Assembly: GCF_004402595.1 (NCBI RefSeq)
Contig: NZ_SOFY01000005.1
Span: 27,694-91,693, forward strand
Direction of reading: 5' to 3'
Source: Cryobacterium shii
GTDB lineage: Bacteria; Actinomycetota; Actinomycetes; Actinomycetales; Microbacteriaceae
DNA length: 64,000 bases
How positions within the stretch are numbered: the stretch's first letter is position 1; each line of letters begins with the position of its first letter. Position numbers and translations under genes: made by a program. This document shows, one piece after another, positions 36,468 to 45,743 of the stretch. The notes below the pieces were generated by a model that saw nothing but the letters and a program-made list of their open reading frames with translations, was not told where the DNA came from and did not search any database.

Positions 36468-37214
36468 TCAGATACTGAAGTCGCCGCCCGGGGCCCGCTC
36501 CGACTCGGCGAGGCTGGCCGGGACGTTCGTCTGGTTGACGGGTTCGTCACTGTACGACGACGTGACGAGGATGGGCATGTGGTCGGAGTCGCCGATCGGC
36601 AGCGTCTCGACGTTCTCGATGGTCAGGCCGATGGAGGTCGCCAGGTCGAAGTGCCCGCGGAAGAACTTGTACCGGGTGTAGGTGCGCGTGTCACTCATGG
36701 TGAGGTCGTAGCCGGACTGGTTCACCTGGTCGCCGAGGTGGCCTTTGAAGATGGGGTAGTTGTAGTCGCCCACCATCAGGGTCGGCAGGCCGGGACCGAG
36801 GATGTTCAGCTCCTCGTGGGCCGACCGGATCTGGTTGCGGCGCAGGGAGTTCAGCGCGGTAAGCGGTGCGGCGTGGAAGGACGCGACGACGAGTTCGCGG
36901 TTCTCGGCGAGGTCCGTCAGCCGGGTGCCGATCAGCCGCTCGTGCGCGGGCGTCAGCAGCCGGTCATGCAGGGATTTCTTCAGCGCGAAGGTCTTGGTGT
37001 GTTCCGCCGTGAAGCGGTCCTTGCGGTAGTAGATCGCCAGGCCGAGCCGGTTGCGCACGGTCGAATCGGCCAGGTGCAGCAGGCCGATCTCTTCGGGCAG
37101 CTCGCGGGTGTCACATTCCTGCAGGCAGAGGACATCGGGATCGTAGCGCTCCGACAAAGCGATGAGTTCGCCGCTCGCGCGGTCCTTACGGAGGTTGTAG
37201 CTGATGACCTTCAC
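36468..37214 (-). CDS. Endonuclease/exonuclease/phosphatase family protein
   Basis: A 248-residue EEP-fold protein. Motifs in order: VISYNLR, the metal-binding glutamate in VLCLQECD, ASFHAAPL, the catalytic aspartate/asparagine in VGDYNYP, and the C-terminal SDHMPIL. The family covers DNA repair nucleases and lipid phosphatases; the lack of a signal peptide argues for a cytoplasmic role. It starts at GTG 37214, divergent from the MOSC gene with 91 bases between. Confidence 0.85.
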   Translation of the reverse strand: MKVISYNLRKDRASGELIALSERYDPDVLCLQECDTRELPEEIGLLHLADSTVRNRLGLAIYYRKDRFTAEHTKTFALKKSLHDRLLTPAHERLIGTRLTDLAENRELVVASFHAAPLTALNSLRRNQIRSAHEELNILGPGLPTLMVGDYNYPIFKGHLGDQVNQSGYDLTMSDTRTYTRYKFFRGHFDLATSIGLTIENVETLPIGDSDHMPILVTSSYSDEPVNQTNVPASLAESERAPGGDFSI

Positions 37215-37305
37215 GAAGCCAGCCTACGTTTGCGCCGGAAAAAATCCACATCGTCTAAGTGAATTCTCGGCTGACCGAACACGGGCGTATGCGAGACTCG
37301 GGGAC

Positions 37306-37860
37306 ATGATGCAGGATGCGCGCGGGGCGGTGGTCTCGGTCAGCCGGGACGACCGGCACCGGTTCAGCAAGCCGGTCGTGCCGGACATCCGTCTGATCAG
37401 CGGCGTCGGCGTCGAGGGCGACGCGCATGCCGGCGCCACGACCGCGCACCGCTACCTGGTGCGGAAGGATCCCGGCCGGGCCAACCTGACCCAGGTGCAC
37501 CTGCTGCCCGCGGAACTGTTCGACGACCTGGCCGAGACCGGGTTCACCCTCGCGCCCGGCGAGCTGGGCGAGAACGTGACCACGCGCGGCCTCGACCTGC
37601 TCGGCCTCCCCCTCGGCACCCGGCTGCATCTCGGTGCCGACGCCGTCGTGCAGGTCACCGGCATGCGCAACCCGTGTTCCCTGATCAACGGGCTGCAGCG
37701 CGGCCTGATGAAGACCCTGATCGAAACGGATGACGCGGGCCGGGTGACCCGACGGGCCGGCATCATGGGCATCGTCGTCAGCGGCGGCACGGTCACCCCC
37801 GGCGACCCGATCCGGGTGGAGCTGCCGGCCGGAGACCACCTGCCTCTCGGCGTGGTCTGA
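37306..37860 (+). CDS. MOSC-domain protein
   Basis: A 184-residue MOSC domain, the fold of molybdenum-cofactor sulfurase C-termini and YiiM-like oxidoreductases. Visible features are GVEGDAHAG, LGENVTTRGLDLLGLPLGTRL and the cofactor-site cysteine in GMRNPCSLIN. ATG 37306 is chosen; a longer frame to 37204 overlaps the divergent gene. The heliorhodopsin gene follows 77 bases later on the same strand. Confidence 0.85.
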   Translation: MMQDARGAVVSVSRDDRHRFSKPVVPDIRLISGVGVEGDAHAGATTAHRYLVRKDPGRANLTQVHLLPAELFDDLAETGFTLAPGELGENVTTRGLDLLGLPLGTRLHLGADAVVQVTGMRNPCSLINGLQRGLMKTLIETDDAGRVTRRAGIMGIVVSGGTVTPGDPIRVELPAGDHLPLGVV

Positions 37861-37937
37861 GACGTCCATCGCGCCTTCTGGGCAACGACAATACGCCCTG
37901 CTATTCTCGGCCTCATCCACCCGTGAAGGAGTCCCCG

Positions 37938-38738
37938 ATGGCCCGCAAGGTGCGCACTGATGATCAGACGATCTCCCGCCTCAGGGCGTACAACATCGTG
38001 GCCGGCTCCCTGCATCTGGTGCAGGCGATCGGGTTCGCCTATGTCCTCACTCTCCTGAGCGACCAGGTCACCTTCGCCGTCACCGCCGACTACCTGGCCG
38101 GGCCTCCCGGGGTTCCGCTGCCGCCCGAACGCGTGACCCTGTTCGACGTCAACGTCGGCATCGGCGTGGTGGCATTCCTGGCCCTGTCGGCCTTCTTCCA
38201 TTTCCTGATCTCCTCGCCCTGGTTCTTCGCCCGCTACGCGACCGGACTTCGGCAGAACCACAACTACTTCCGCTGGGTCGAGTACTCCCTGAGCTCGTCG
38301 ATCATGATCTGGCTGATCGCGCAGATCACCGGCATCACGGATGTCGCGGCCCTCTTCTCGATCTTCGCCGTGAACGCCGCCATGATCATGTTCGGGGCGT
38401 TGCAGGAGAAGTACGAGACGCCCGGCAACGGCAACTTCCTGCCGTTCATCTTCGGGGCGATGGTGGGCGTGGTGCCGTGGATCGTCATCCTGATCTATTT
38501 CATCGCCCCGGGGTCGACCAGCGAGGCCGAGCCGCCGGCCTTCGTGTACGGCATCATCATTTCGCTGTTCCTCTTCTTCAACACGTTCGCGGTCAACCAG
38601 GTGCTGCAGTACAAGCAGGTGGGCGGCTGGCGCGACTACCTGCGCGGCGAGCGCGCCTACATCACGCTGAGCCTGGTCGCCAAGACCGCACTGGCCTGGC
38701 AGGTCTTCTCTGGCGCGATCATCCCGGCGCTCTCCTGA
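37938..38738 (+). CDS. Heliorhodopsin
   Basis: A 266-residue seven-helix protein matching the heliorhodopsin family. The retinal Schiff-base lysine is K249 in SLVAKTALAWQVF; the counterion is E115 in RWVEYSLSSS; conserved histidines are H26 in SLHLVQA and H88 in AFFHFL. E115, H88 and K249 all lie eight residues beyond their equivalents in the founding protein (E107, H80, K241). Heliorhodopsins sit with the N-terminus inside the cell, opposite to type 1 rhodopsins, and are slow light sensors rather than pumps. AAGGAG precedes ATG 37938; GTG 37923 is unlikely. No retinal-forming oxygenase is seen in the window. Confidence 0.93.
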   Translation: MARKVRTDDQTISRLRAYNIVAGSLHLVQAIGFAYVLTLLSDQVTFAVTADYLAGPPGVPLPPERVTLFDVNVGIGVVAFLALSAFFHFLISSPWFFARYATGLRQNHNYFRWVEYSLSSSIMIWLIAQITGITDVAALFSIFAVNAAMIMFGALQEKYETPGNGNFLPFIFGAMVGVVPWIVILIYFIAPGSTSEAEPPAFVYGIIISLFLFFNTFAVNQVLQYKQVGGWRDYLRGERAYITLSLVAKTALAWQVFSGAIIPALS

Positions 38739-38784
38739 TCGGGCCTTCCTCCACGACGAGGACGGGTCGGGACGACCGCCGGAA

Positions 38785-40195
38785 TCAGGTGGTGGAATCG
38801 TGGAAGGTGCTGAATCTCGGCACGACCGGTTTGATGTTCTCGTTGAGGTGGAAGACGTTCTCCGGGTCGTACTTCGCCTTGACCGTGGCCAGCCGGTCGT
38901 AGTTGACCCGGAAGGTGTCGGCGATGCGCACCTGGTCCTCCGAATCCTTGAAATGGATGTAGCGGTCGGGTTCGGAGAAGGGCCGCAGCGCGGTCCAGAA
39001 GTCACGCACCCATTTCATGTTCGCCTGGCTGTCGGCGGGGTCGTCCCACATGCACGCGATCGTCGGCGAGAACCGCGTGTGCCGGTAGGGGAACGCCGTC
39101 TCCTCCGGGCCGACGCGTTGAACGGCACCGTCGATGGGATGGATATGAACGGACGTGTCCAGGGTGGGCACCATCCGGCCGAAGTCCAGATACGCGGTGA
39201 TGGCCCCGTCACTGAGCTCGGGCAGGAAGTTGGCCTTCCCGTAGACGTGCAGGCCCGAGCGCAGCCCCCCGCCGAAAACCGTGTTGGCTTCGGCGTTAGG
39301 GCATCCGCTGCACCATGGCGCCGACGACCGGGGCGACATCCAGGTAGGGCTGCCAGCGTGCCTCCCCCTCCGCGAGGTCCCCGATCCAGATGCCCGCGAC
39401 GACGCACATCGGTTCGCCGTGCCGTTCGGCAGGCAGGTAGGACGCCGCCGGGCACAGGTGGAACCCGAGAAACGCGCTGAACTCCTTAGGGGCGCTCGCC
39501 AGGTGTTCCCGGTAGAACTCCGCCACCGTCCGGGAATCATCGATGGAGTAGAAGATCACGCCCGCGTGCACCATGTCGACCGGATGCAGCCGGTATTCAA
39601 ACGATGTGACGACCCCGAAGTTGCCGCCGCCGCCCCGCGGGGCCCAGAACAGGTCCTCGTTCTCGATCGCACTGGCCGTGTGCACGGTCCCGTCGGCGAT
39701 CACGACCTCCGCCGAGAGCAGATTGTCGCAACTCAAACCGTATTTGCGGGCGAGGTAGCCGATCCCGCCGCTCAGGGTCGGCCCGGCGATTCCCTCCGCG
39801 CCGTCGAGGCCCCCGGTGGTGGCCATGCCGAATGCATGAGTGGCGTGGTTGAAGCCCGCCCAGCGGGCGCCGCCCTCCGCGCGCGCCCGAGCGGTCACGG
39901 GGTTCACTCGTACCCGGTCGTAGTCGGCGAAATCGATGACGATCCCGCCGTCACAGGTGCCGAAGCCCGATGCGCTGTGGCCGCCACCGCGAATAGCGAG
40001 ATCGACACCGAATTCCTGCGCAATCCTGACGGCGCCGACGACGTCGTCGACACCGGAGACGCGCACAGTGGCCGCGGGCCTCTTGTCGACCAGGTTGTTG
40101 TAGACGAGGCGGGCGATCTGGTAGTCCCTGTCCACAGGGGTGATCACCCGCCCCTGCAGGCGAGTCATCAACTGGGGAATCAAGCTATCGGGCAC
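38785..40195 (-). pseudogene. FAD-binding oxidoreductase (berberine-bridge type), frameshifted
   Basis: Two frames together give a full-length (about 469 residues) FAD-linked oxidase. The first, from 40195, has the covalent-FAD histidine in AIRGGGHSASGF and the FAD loop TLSGGIGYLARKYGLS; it stops at 39296. The second continues AEANTVFGGGLRSGLH and ends with KYDPENVFHLNENIKPV. One extra base at 39296-39298 (GCCCTAACGCC in place of GCCCTACGCC) explains the break. The family oxidises alcohols or alkaloid-like substrates. It converges on the heliorhodopsin gene. Confidence 0.85.
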
Positions 40196-40362
40196 GACGG
40201 CCTCCTATGCGAATTCCCCACCAAAGTAACGCCGCCCCGCGGTGGCTGTCAACGAGACGCGGCTCACGGCGGGCCCTACTGACGGCCCTGAACGGGGACT
40301 ACATTGGGTGCCGTCGGCCTCGGTCGAGGCCGGCATCCGTTGTCGCCGCCCTGGAGGACCCC

Positions 40363-40811
40363 ATGAACGAGTCGAACTCGAGCCGCGCACCCTGGTCGGG
40401 GTGCACGAGACGATCAAAATGACCCCGATGAGCGAGTTCATGGGGCGGGCCTTCGGCACCGCGGCCGCCGAACTGGGCAAGCAGGGCGCCTTCCCGGCCG
40501 GTCCGCCGATCTCGATGTACCACGGCATGCCCACCGACACCGTGGACGTGACGGCGGGTTTCCCCGTGGCCCACCCGGTCACGCCGACACCCCTGGTGGT
40601 CGTCGAGACGCTGCCGGGTGGCCCGGCCATCGAGGCCATCCACACCGGCTCCTATGACACCCTCACCCAGACCTATGGCGAACTCAGCACGTGGCTCCTG
40701 GAGCAGAAGCTGGACCTGGCCCCGGACATGTGGGAGGAATGCCTGGTCGGCCCCGACACCGAGCCGGACCCCGCCAAGTGGCAGACCCGGATCGTGTTCC
40801 CGCTGCGCTGA
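40363..40811 (+). pseudogene. GyrI-like small-molecule-binding protein, frameshifted at its start
   Basis: A strong ribosome site (TGGAGG) and ATG 40363 lead into MNES and then the wrong frame, whereas the recognisable protein (VELEPRTLVGVHETIKMTPM to KWQTRIVFPLR) begins a few codons later one frame over. The length from ATG to stop is 449 bases, one short of a multiple of three, so a one-base loss near 40370 is the simplest explanation. The domain is the effector-binding fold of SbmC/GyrI and AraC-type regulators, here standing alone. Initiation at ATG 40419 inside the domain is possible but would remove the first strand. Confidence 0.75.
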
Positions 40812-40844
40812 TCCCGGATGTCGCGTCCGAGTGCTTCTTCTTTC

Positions 40845-40878
40845 GGTGCTTTCGCCTAACGGATGCTTTCGCCTAGCG
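40845..40878. repeat. 17-bp tandem duplication at the HepT stop codon
   Basis: TGCTTTCGCCTAACGGA is followed directly by TGCTTTCGCCTAGCGGA. The copy boundary spans the minus-strand stop of the HepT-like gene. Confidence 0.7.
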
Positions 40879-41229
40879 GATGCCCAGCTGGCGGACCAGC
40901 CCCGGCAGGTCCTCCGCCAGGGCGTCCCAGACGAGCTCGTAGTCGACGTCGGGGGCGGCCGCGAGGTAGTCGGCGAGGAACCGCAGCTTCTCCCAGGCCA
41001 CCAGCGGATACCGATCGCGGTACGCCGTGGGCAGTGCCTGGACGGCCGTCTGAACGTCGATCACGATGGCTCGCCCCTCGAGCCGACGGGCCAGGTCGGC
41101 CGGGCCGGCCGGACGGGCCGGGTGGACGAACGACTCGCGGCCGCGACGCGTGATGAGCTCTGCGCGACGCACGAGATCACGGATGTCGGCCAGCAGGGCA
41201 TCCGTTCGGTCGAAGTCGCCACCCATCAT
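40873..41229 (-). CDS. HepT-like (DUF86) protein, orphan
   Basis: A 118-residue helical protein with the HepT/DUF86 layout: FDRTDALLADIRDLVRRAEL at the start, and WEKLRFLADYLAAAPDVDYE then VWDALAEDLPGLVRQLGI at the end. HepT toxins are RNases that pair with MNT nucleotidyltransferase antitoxins; the classical RX4-6H motif is not obvious here (the equivalent region reads FLADYLAAAPDVDY), so activity is doubtful. No MNT gene is adjacent. The closest relative in the window is the broken HepT fragment at 54.1 kb. It ends eight bases before the alpha/beta hydrolase stop... the two genes run in the same direction and are likely co-transcribed. Confidence 0.7.
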   Translation of the reverse strand: MMGGDFDRTDALLADIRDLVRRAELITRRGRESFVHPARPAGPADLARRLEGRAIVIDVQTAVQALPTAYRDRYPLVAWEKLRFLADYLAAAPDVDYELVWDALAEDLPGLVRQLGIR

Positions 41230-41236
41230 GCGTCAA

Positions 41237-42115
41237 TCATGGCGCAGGATCCGGCGTATTCGGCGACCAGCCGTCGAGGAACTCGAGCACGTCCTGCATC
41301 AGGCGAGGTTCACTGGTCACGACCATGTGCCCCTGGCCGGGGTACACGATCGCACGGCCGTTCGGGATCAGCGCCGCCGTCTGCCGGAACAGCTCGACCG
41401 GGTAACCGCCGTCCCGGTCGCCGCCGACCACCAGGGTGGGCGCATCGATCTCGCTGAGCCGGTCGCGCAGGTTGAAGCCGTCTTCGGCGTGAATGATGGC
41501 CATCATGTCGGGCGTCGCCTTGCCCAGCATGGCCGGGCCCAGGAGCCATCCCATTCCGCCGGACAGCCACCGGGTGAACGCCGAGGTGCCGAGGGTGCGG
41601 AACATCTCGAGCCCGGCCCGGCGCGGGCGGCCCGCCGCCACCTCCTCCGCGACACGCGACTGCACCTCCTTGCCCACCGGCCCCAGCTTGTAGGCCGCGG
41701 AGACCACGATCAGTCGCTGCACCACGTCCGGGTGGTCGGCGGCCAGCTGCAGGGCGATGCTCCCGCCGGTCGAGATCCCCATCACATCGACCGGCCCCGG
41801 AAACTCCAGGCGCAGGGCGTCGGCGTAGTCCCGGGCGATTTCCTTCATCGTGGAGTTCGGGTCGAGGCCGGGGCGCGAGGTCAGCCGCAGGATTCGGTGG
41901 TTGGCCGCGAGCGGCATCAGCGTCTGGGAGACGAACATCCGCTCGAAGCCGACCGTCGGTTCATTGTTCTGGCCGAATCCAGGCAACACGACCAGAGGCG
42001 TGCCGGTGCCGAACCTCAGGTAGGGCATCCCGCCGAGCAGGGTGCCCGTTCGACGGGCTATGGCGCGCGCATCCGTGCTTATTTTCGTGCCTGTCGTGGC
42101 TGTCCTGGGGGGCAT
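41237..42115 (-). CDS. Alpha/beta hydrolase
   Basis: A 292-residue alpha/beta hydrolase: oxyanion segment VVLPGFGQNN, nucleophile serine in VMGISTGGSIALQLA, aspartate in VVGGDRDGGYP and histidine in YPGQGHMVV. No signal peptide. The HepT-like gene begins seven bases after its stop on the same strand. Two 18-base direct repeats precede its start (42131-42166). Confidence 0.88.
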   Translation of the reverse strand: MPPRTATTGTKISTDARAIARRTGTLLGGMPYLRFGTGTPLVVLPGFGQNNEPTVGFERMFVSQTLMPLAANHRILRLTSRPGLDPNSTMKEIARDYADALRLEFPGPVDVMGISTGGSIALQLAADHPDVVQRLIVVSAAYKLGPVGKEVQSRVAEEVAAGRPRRAGLEMFRTLGTSAFTRWLSGGMGWLLGPAMLGKATPDMMAIIHAEDGFNLRDRLSEIDAPTLVVGGDRDGGYPVELFRQTAALIPNGRAIVYPGQGHMVVTSEPRLMQDVLEFLDGWSPNTPDPAP

Positions 42116-42130
42116 CGAAGCGACCCTTCC

Positions 42131-42166
42131 GTTGATAGTGCGTCGGTGGTTGATAGTGCGTCAGTG
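42131..42166. promoter_or_regulatory. 18-bp direct repeats upstream of the hydrolase
   Basis: TTGATAGTGCGTCGGTGG and TTGATAGTGCGTCAGTGA are adjacent (16 of 18 identical), 15 bases before the hydrolase start on the minus strand. They may be operator half-sites or a promoter duplication. Confidence 0.45.
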
Positions 42167-42242
42167 AACGTGACGGATGCCGTCGGCCGGCTCCGCGGCA
42201 ACCGCTGGTGAGCGTACCCGCGCCCCGTGCCCCCCGGAAGAG

Positions 42243-43728
42243 TCACCCGCGCCCCGGGTGGAGGCCGACCAGGCCCAGCCACTCCAGGATCGGGTCCGGG
42301 TCGGCCGTGGCCGCGCGGAACCCGACGTAGCCGTCGGGGCGCACGATCAGCACGCCGGTTCCGGGGCGGTCGGTCAGGCGGTGCAGGTGGATGCGGGCAT
42401 CCGTCGGCCCCCCGCCCTGCGGCGCCAGGCCCGGATCGGCCGCACCGGCCTGCAGCAGGATGTGCACTCCGGGGCGCGCGAGGAGGGCGTGCAGCCGCAC
42501 CCGCTCCCCCGCGCAGGTGACCTCGGTGTCGGCGACCCGCGACCCGGGGCGCGGGCCCCGCCCTGAACGCGGAAGCTGCTGGTTTTTCGCCGGCACTGCC
42601 GCATCGACCGAGAGCGGGCTGCCCCGGTAGTTCATCCGGAACTGGGACGGCGTGCGTCGCGCGCAGCACGAGCTGGTCGGCCGGGCGCCGCTCCCGCTCG
42701 TAGGAGTTCAGCAGCACCGGGCTCGGGCGGACCTGGCCGGCGGCGAAGGCCAGCTTCCAGCCGAGGTTGAGGGCGTCCTGGATGCCCGTGTTCATGCCCT
42801 GCCCGCCCGCCGGGGAGTGCAGGTGGGCGACGTCCCCGGCGAGGAAGAACGGCCCCCGCCGGAAATGCGTGGCCAGCCGGTGCTGCAGCCGCACCTGGGC
42901 CGACCACGCGACATCCGTGATCGTGGCGGGCAGGCCGGCCTCGTCGACCAGGGCCTGCAGCTCGGCCCGCGGGACTGCGGGTCCGGGCTGCCCGAACGGC
43001 AGCGGGGCGGGGCCGGCGGGGCGGGTGGCGAGCATGCGCCAGGGGGCGCGCTCACCGTTCGCGAACAGGAACAGCAGTCCGCGGCGTGCGGCGACGACGT
43101 GGGCGCTGCCCGGGTCGAGGGTGTCGGCGGCAGCCCCGTCACCGTCGGACCGGGACTGCAGGCCCAGGTCGGCGAGCACCACCTCCTGGGCATAGTCGCC
43201 GCCGCGCCAGGCGCCGACCCGTCCGCGCACGAGGCTCGCGGCGCCGTCGCAGCCGACGAGGTAGCGGTACGCCGCCGCCTCGATCCCCGATTCCCGGCGG
43301 ATGAGCGCCAGCCGGTTCTCCAACCGGAAGCCCACCAGTTCCGCGCCGCGCTCGATCCGCACCCCGCGCTCCTCCAGCGCCTGCGCCAGCACGGCCTCGA
43401 CGTCGGCCTGCCGGATCACCAGCAGGTGCGGGAAGGCGGTTCCCGGCAGGTCGAGCTGCCGGGAAGCCACGGCGACCACCCGGGAGCGCAGGTGCAGCCG
43501 AACCTCGGCTGCGGTGTCGCCGCGGGCGAGGAGGGCATCCGTCACCCCCAGCGGCCGCAGCACCTCGAGCGTGCGCGGGTGCATCAGCAGGGCCCGGGAC
43601 GGCCGGAACAGGTCTTGGCGGCGTTCGATGATGCGCACGCGCGCGCCGTGGTCGTGCGCCTGCAGCGCCAGGGCCAGGCCGGTGGTGCCGGCCCCGACGA
43701 CCAGCACGTCGACGATCCGGTCAGTCAC
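42243..43728 (-). pseudogene. FAD-dependent aromatic monooxygenase with internal deletion
   Basis: The frame from GTG 43728 encodes a PheA/MhpA-type hydroxylase: VVGAGTTGLALALQA binds FAD, YLVGCDGAASLVRG is the DG motif and GDVAHLHSPAGGQGMNTGIQ the GD motif. After RPADQLVLRATHAVP the sequence jumps to RMNYRGSPLSVD in another frame, omitting about 60 residues normal for the family, then continues with the thioredoxin-like C-terminal domain (GVHILLQAG, VLIVRPDGYVGFRA) to a stop at 42243. A deletion of roughly 180 bases with loss of frame near 42630 is inferred. The following YdhR-like gene is its usual partner. Confidence 0.8.
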
Positions 43729-43824
43729 CGCGGGGCCCAGTCATTGCAGGGCCCGGTCACCGCGGCGGCCCGTCACCGCAGCACCCGGTCACCGCATCGC
43801 CGGCACGGGCTGCGCGGGCAGCCA

Positions 43825-44391
43825 TCAGGCTTCGCCGGCCGACCTCGGGGCCGGGGCGCCGGCATCCGTCGCCAGAACGGGATTGGCCAGAAAATCGTCC
43901 CGACGGATGCCCGGCAGCACCCGGTAACGGATCGAACCGGGCACGCTGCCCAGCGCCAGCACCCGCCAGAGTGTGCGCGTAGTTCTCCGCGCGTTCCGGG
44001 CCGTCCCACTCGTAGATGCCGCGGTAGACGCCGTTCGCGTCGTTGGTCAGCCACAGTTTTGACACGTAACCGGGGAATCCGACCACAGGGGCGTGCTCAG
44101 GATGCTCTCGGCGCGGAACAGGGCATGGGCAGAGTCGCTTCGGAGCACGCGCAGCCGGAACGCGACGATCAGCACCGTTGGGTGGAGGGTCGGCCCGCGA
44201 TCGACGATCGTCTCGCGGTAGACGACTGCCTCGCTGCCGTCGGTGAAGGGCAGCCGGCGCCCCACCCTCTGCCGGGGCAGGTGCACGCGGCGCCGAGCCA
44301 GCAGCATCCCTGTGGCGGCGACGCTGCGGCCGACATATCTCACGGTCTGCCACGGCTCGGCCGGTGGTTTCGGCAGGCGATCGGGGTTCAT
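43825..44391 (-). pseudogene. YdhR-like conserved protein, two compensating frameshifts
   Basis: Three segments in two frames reconstruct a 188-residue protein: MNPDRLPKPPAEPWQTVRYV at the start, VVGFPGYVSKLWLTNDANGV in the middle and TLWRVLALGSVPGSIRYRVL at the end. The first break (a C-run near 44089) lacks one base, the second (near 43975) gains one, so total length is still divisible by three but an internal stop results. The domain resembles YdhR-type dimeric alpha/beta-barrel proteins that often neighbour FAD monooxygenases; function unproven. Confidence 0.7.
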
Positions 44392-44615
44392 AGGTGCCTC
44401 CTGGCTTCATAGGCGATAGGAAACGCGGGTGGAATTGCGGGGCTTTCCGGGGATTCGAGCCCGTTCGGTGCCAGCATAAGGAGGCGGTCTGCACCTGGGA
44501 AGACCCTCCCCCGGCCCGATAGGGCGTGACGAATGGGCGGCGGCATCCGTCTTACTAGAGTGACTTGTTCGCAGAATGAAACACCTGACCTCGCTTCCCC
44601 GAACGGACGGACCCC

Positions 44616-45626
44616 ATGACGACCACCGACCTCCACAACGACGCCCCGACCGAATCGGCGACCGACAGCCTGCTCGCCGCGGTCATCTACAACCCGGTGA
44701 AGGTGAACCTCGACGACCTCAAGGCCGCCGTCGCGGCCGAGCAGACCGCCGCGGGCTGGCCGGAGACGCTGTGGTTCGAGACGTCGGAGGAGGACCCGGG
44801 GCAGGGCCCGGCCCGGAAGGCGATCGAGGCGAGGGCATCCGTCATCATCGTGGCGGGCGGCGACGGCACCGTGCGCGCCGTCGCGGAAGAGGTGGCCGGC
44901 ACGGAGTGCGCGCTGGCCCTGCTGCCGTCGGGCACCGGCAACCTGCTCGCCCGCAACCTGAAGCTGACCCTCGACGACGCCGCGCACTCGCTGCACACCG
45001 CCTTCACCGGCAAGGACAAGGCGATCGACGTCTGCCGGATCAAGATCGAGCGGGCGGACCGGTCGGTCGACAAGCACGTCTACCTGGTGATGGCCGGGCT
45101 CGGCCTGGACGCCAAAATGCTCGCCAACACCGACGACGGCCTCAAGGCGAAGGCCGGCTGGCTGGCCTACGTGAAGGCCCTGGTCGCCGTCGGCAAGGAC
45201 GACAGCGAGCTGAATTTCCGGTATCGCCTCGACGGCAAGCCCGAGCAGTCGTTGCGCGCGCACACGGTCATGATCGGCAACTGCGGGTCGCTGCCGGCCA
45301 GCATCGAACTCATCCCCGACGCGGCCCTCGACGACGGGGCCTTCGACGTGGTCGTGATGAAGCCCAAGGGCCTCGGCGGCTGGATCCAGATCCTCTCTAA
45401 GGTGCTCTGGGAGAACGGCGTACTCAGCCGCACCGCGCTCGGGCGCAAGCTGCGCACCGGCGACGTCGACGCGCTCAACTACGCCACCGGCAAGGAGCTC
45501 ATCCTGCGTCTGCACCGCCCGGAAGAGATCGAACTCGACGGCGACGGGTACGGCACCGCCGTCGCGCTCAAGACCTGGGTGGAGCCCGGCAGCCTCACCG
45601 TGCGAGTGCCGAGCGACGCCGAGTAG
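44616..45626 (+). CDS. Diacylglycerol/sphingosine kinase-like lipid kinase
   Basis: A 336-residue DAGK catalytic-domain protein: IYNPVK at the start, the nucleotide loop IIVAGGDGTVRAVAEE, ALLPSGTGNLLARNL and the C-terminal MIGNCGSLPASIELIPDAAL with DDGAFDVVVMKPKG. Actinobacterial members phosphorylate diacylglycerol or related lipids at the inner membrane face. Start ATG 44616 follows GGACGGACC. The preceding 220 bases hold no other gene. Confidence 0.9.
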   Translation: MTTTDLHNDAPTESATDSLLAAVIYNPVKVNLDDLKAAVAAEQTAAGWPETLWFETSEEDPGQGPARKAIEARASVIIVAGGDGTVRAVAEEVAGTECALALLPSGTGNLLARNLKLTLDDAAHSLHTAFTGKDKAIDVCRIKIERADRSVDKHVYLVMAGLGLDAKMLANTDDGLKAKAGWLAYVKALVAVGKDDSELNFRYRLDGKPEQSLRAHTVMIGNCGSLPASIELIPDAALDDGAFDVVVMKPKGLGGWIQILSKVLWENGVLSRTALGRKLRTGDVDALNYATGKELILRLHRPEEIELDGDGYGTAVALKTWVEPGSLTVRVPSDAE

Positions 45627-45670
45627 GCCGCGGCGCGGCATCCGTCGCCCGTCTGTTCTGCTCGAACGCG

Positions 45671-45735
45671 CCAGGTGCGCCGCTCTGCGCGTGGCGTACT
45701 GCCAGCGAAACGGCGCAGCACGCGCGCGCCGCGGA
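45671..45735. terminator. Candidate bidirectional terminator after the lipid kinase
   Basis: TGCGCCG and CGGCGCA (about 45675 and 45710) flank an inner hairpin TGGC-GTACT-GCCA. It lies between convergent stops at 45626 and 45744. Confidence 0.4.
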
Positions 45736-45743
45736 AACAGCTG

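Noticed and set aside
37861..38784. A retinal-producing oxygenase near the heliorhodopsin
   Set aside because: No frame in the window carries the histidine pattern of Blh or carotenoid oxygenases.
40196..40362. An additional gene before the GyrI-like frame
   Set aside because: The open frame from 40242 is Arg-rich and lacks a start signal; it only extends the GyrI domain frame upstream of its real ribosome site.
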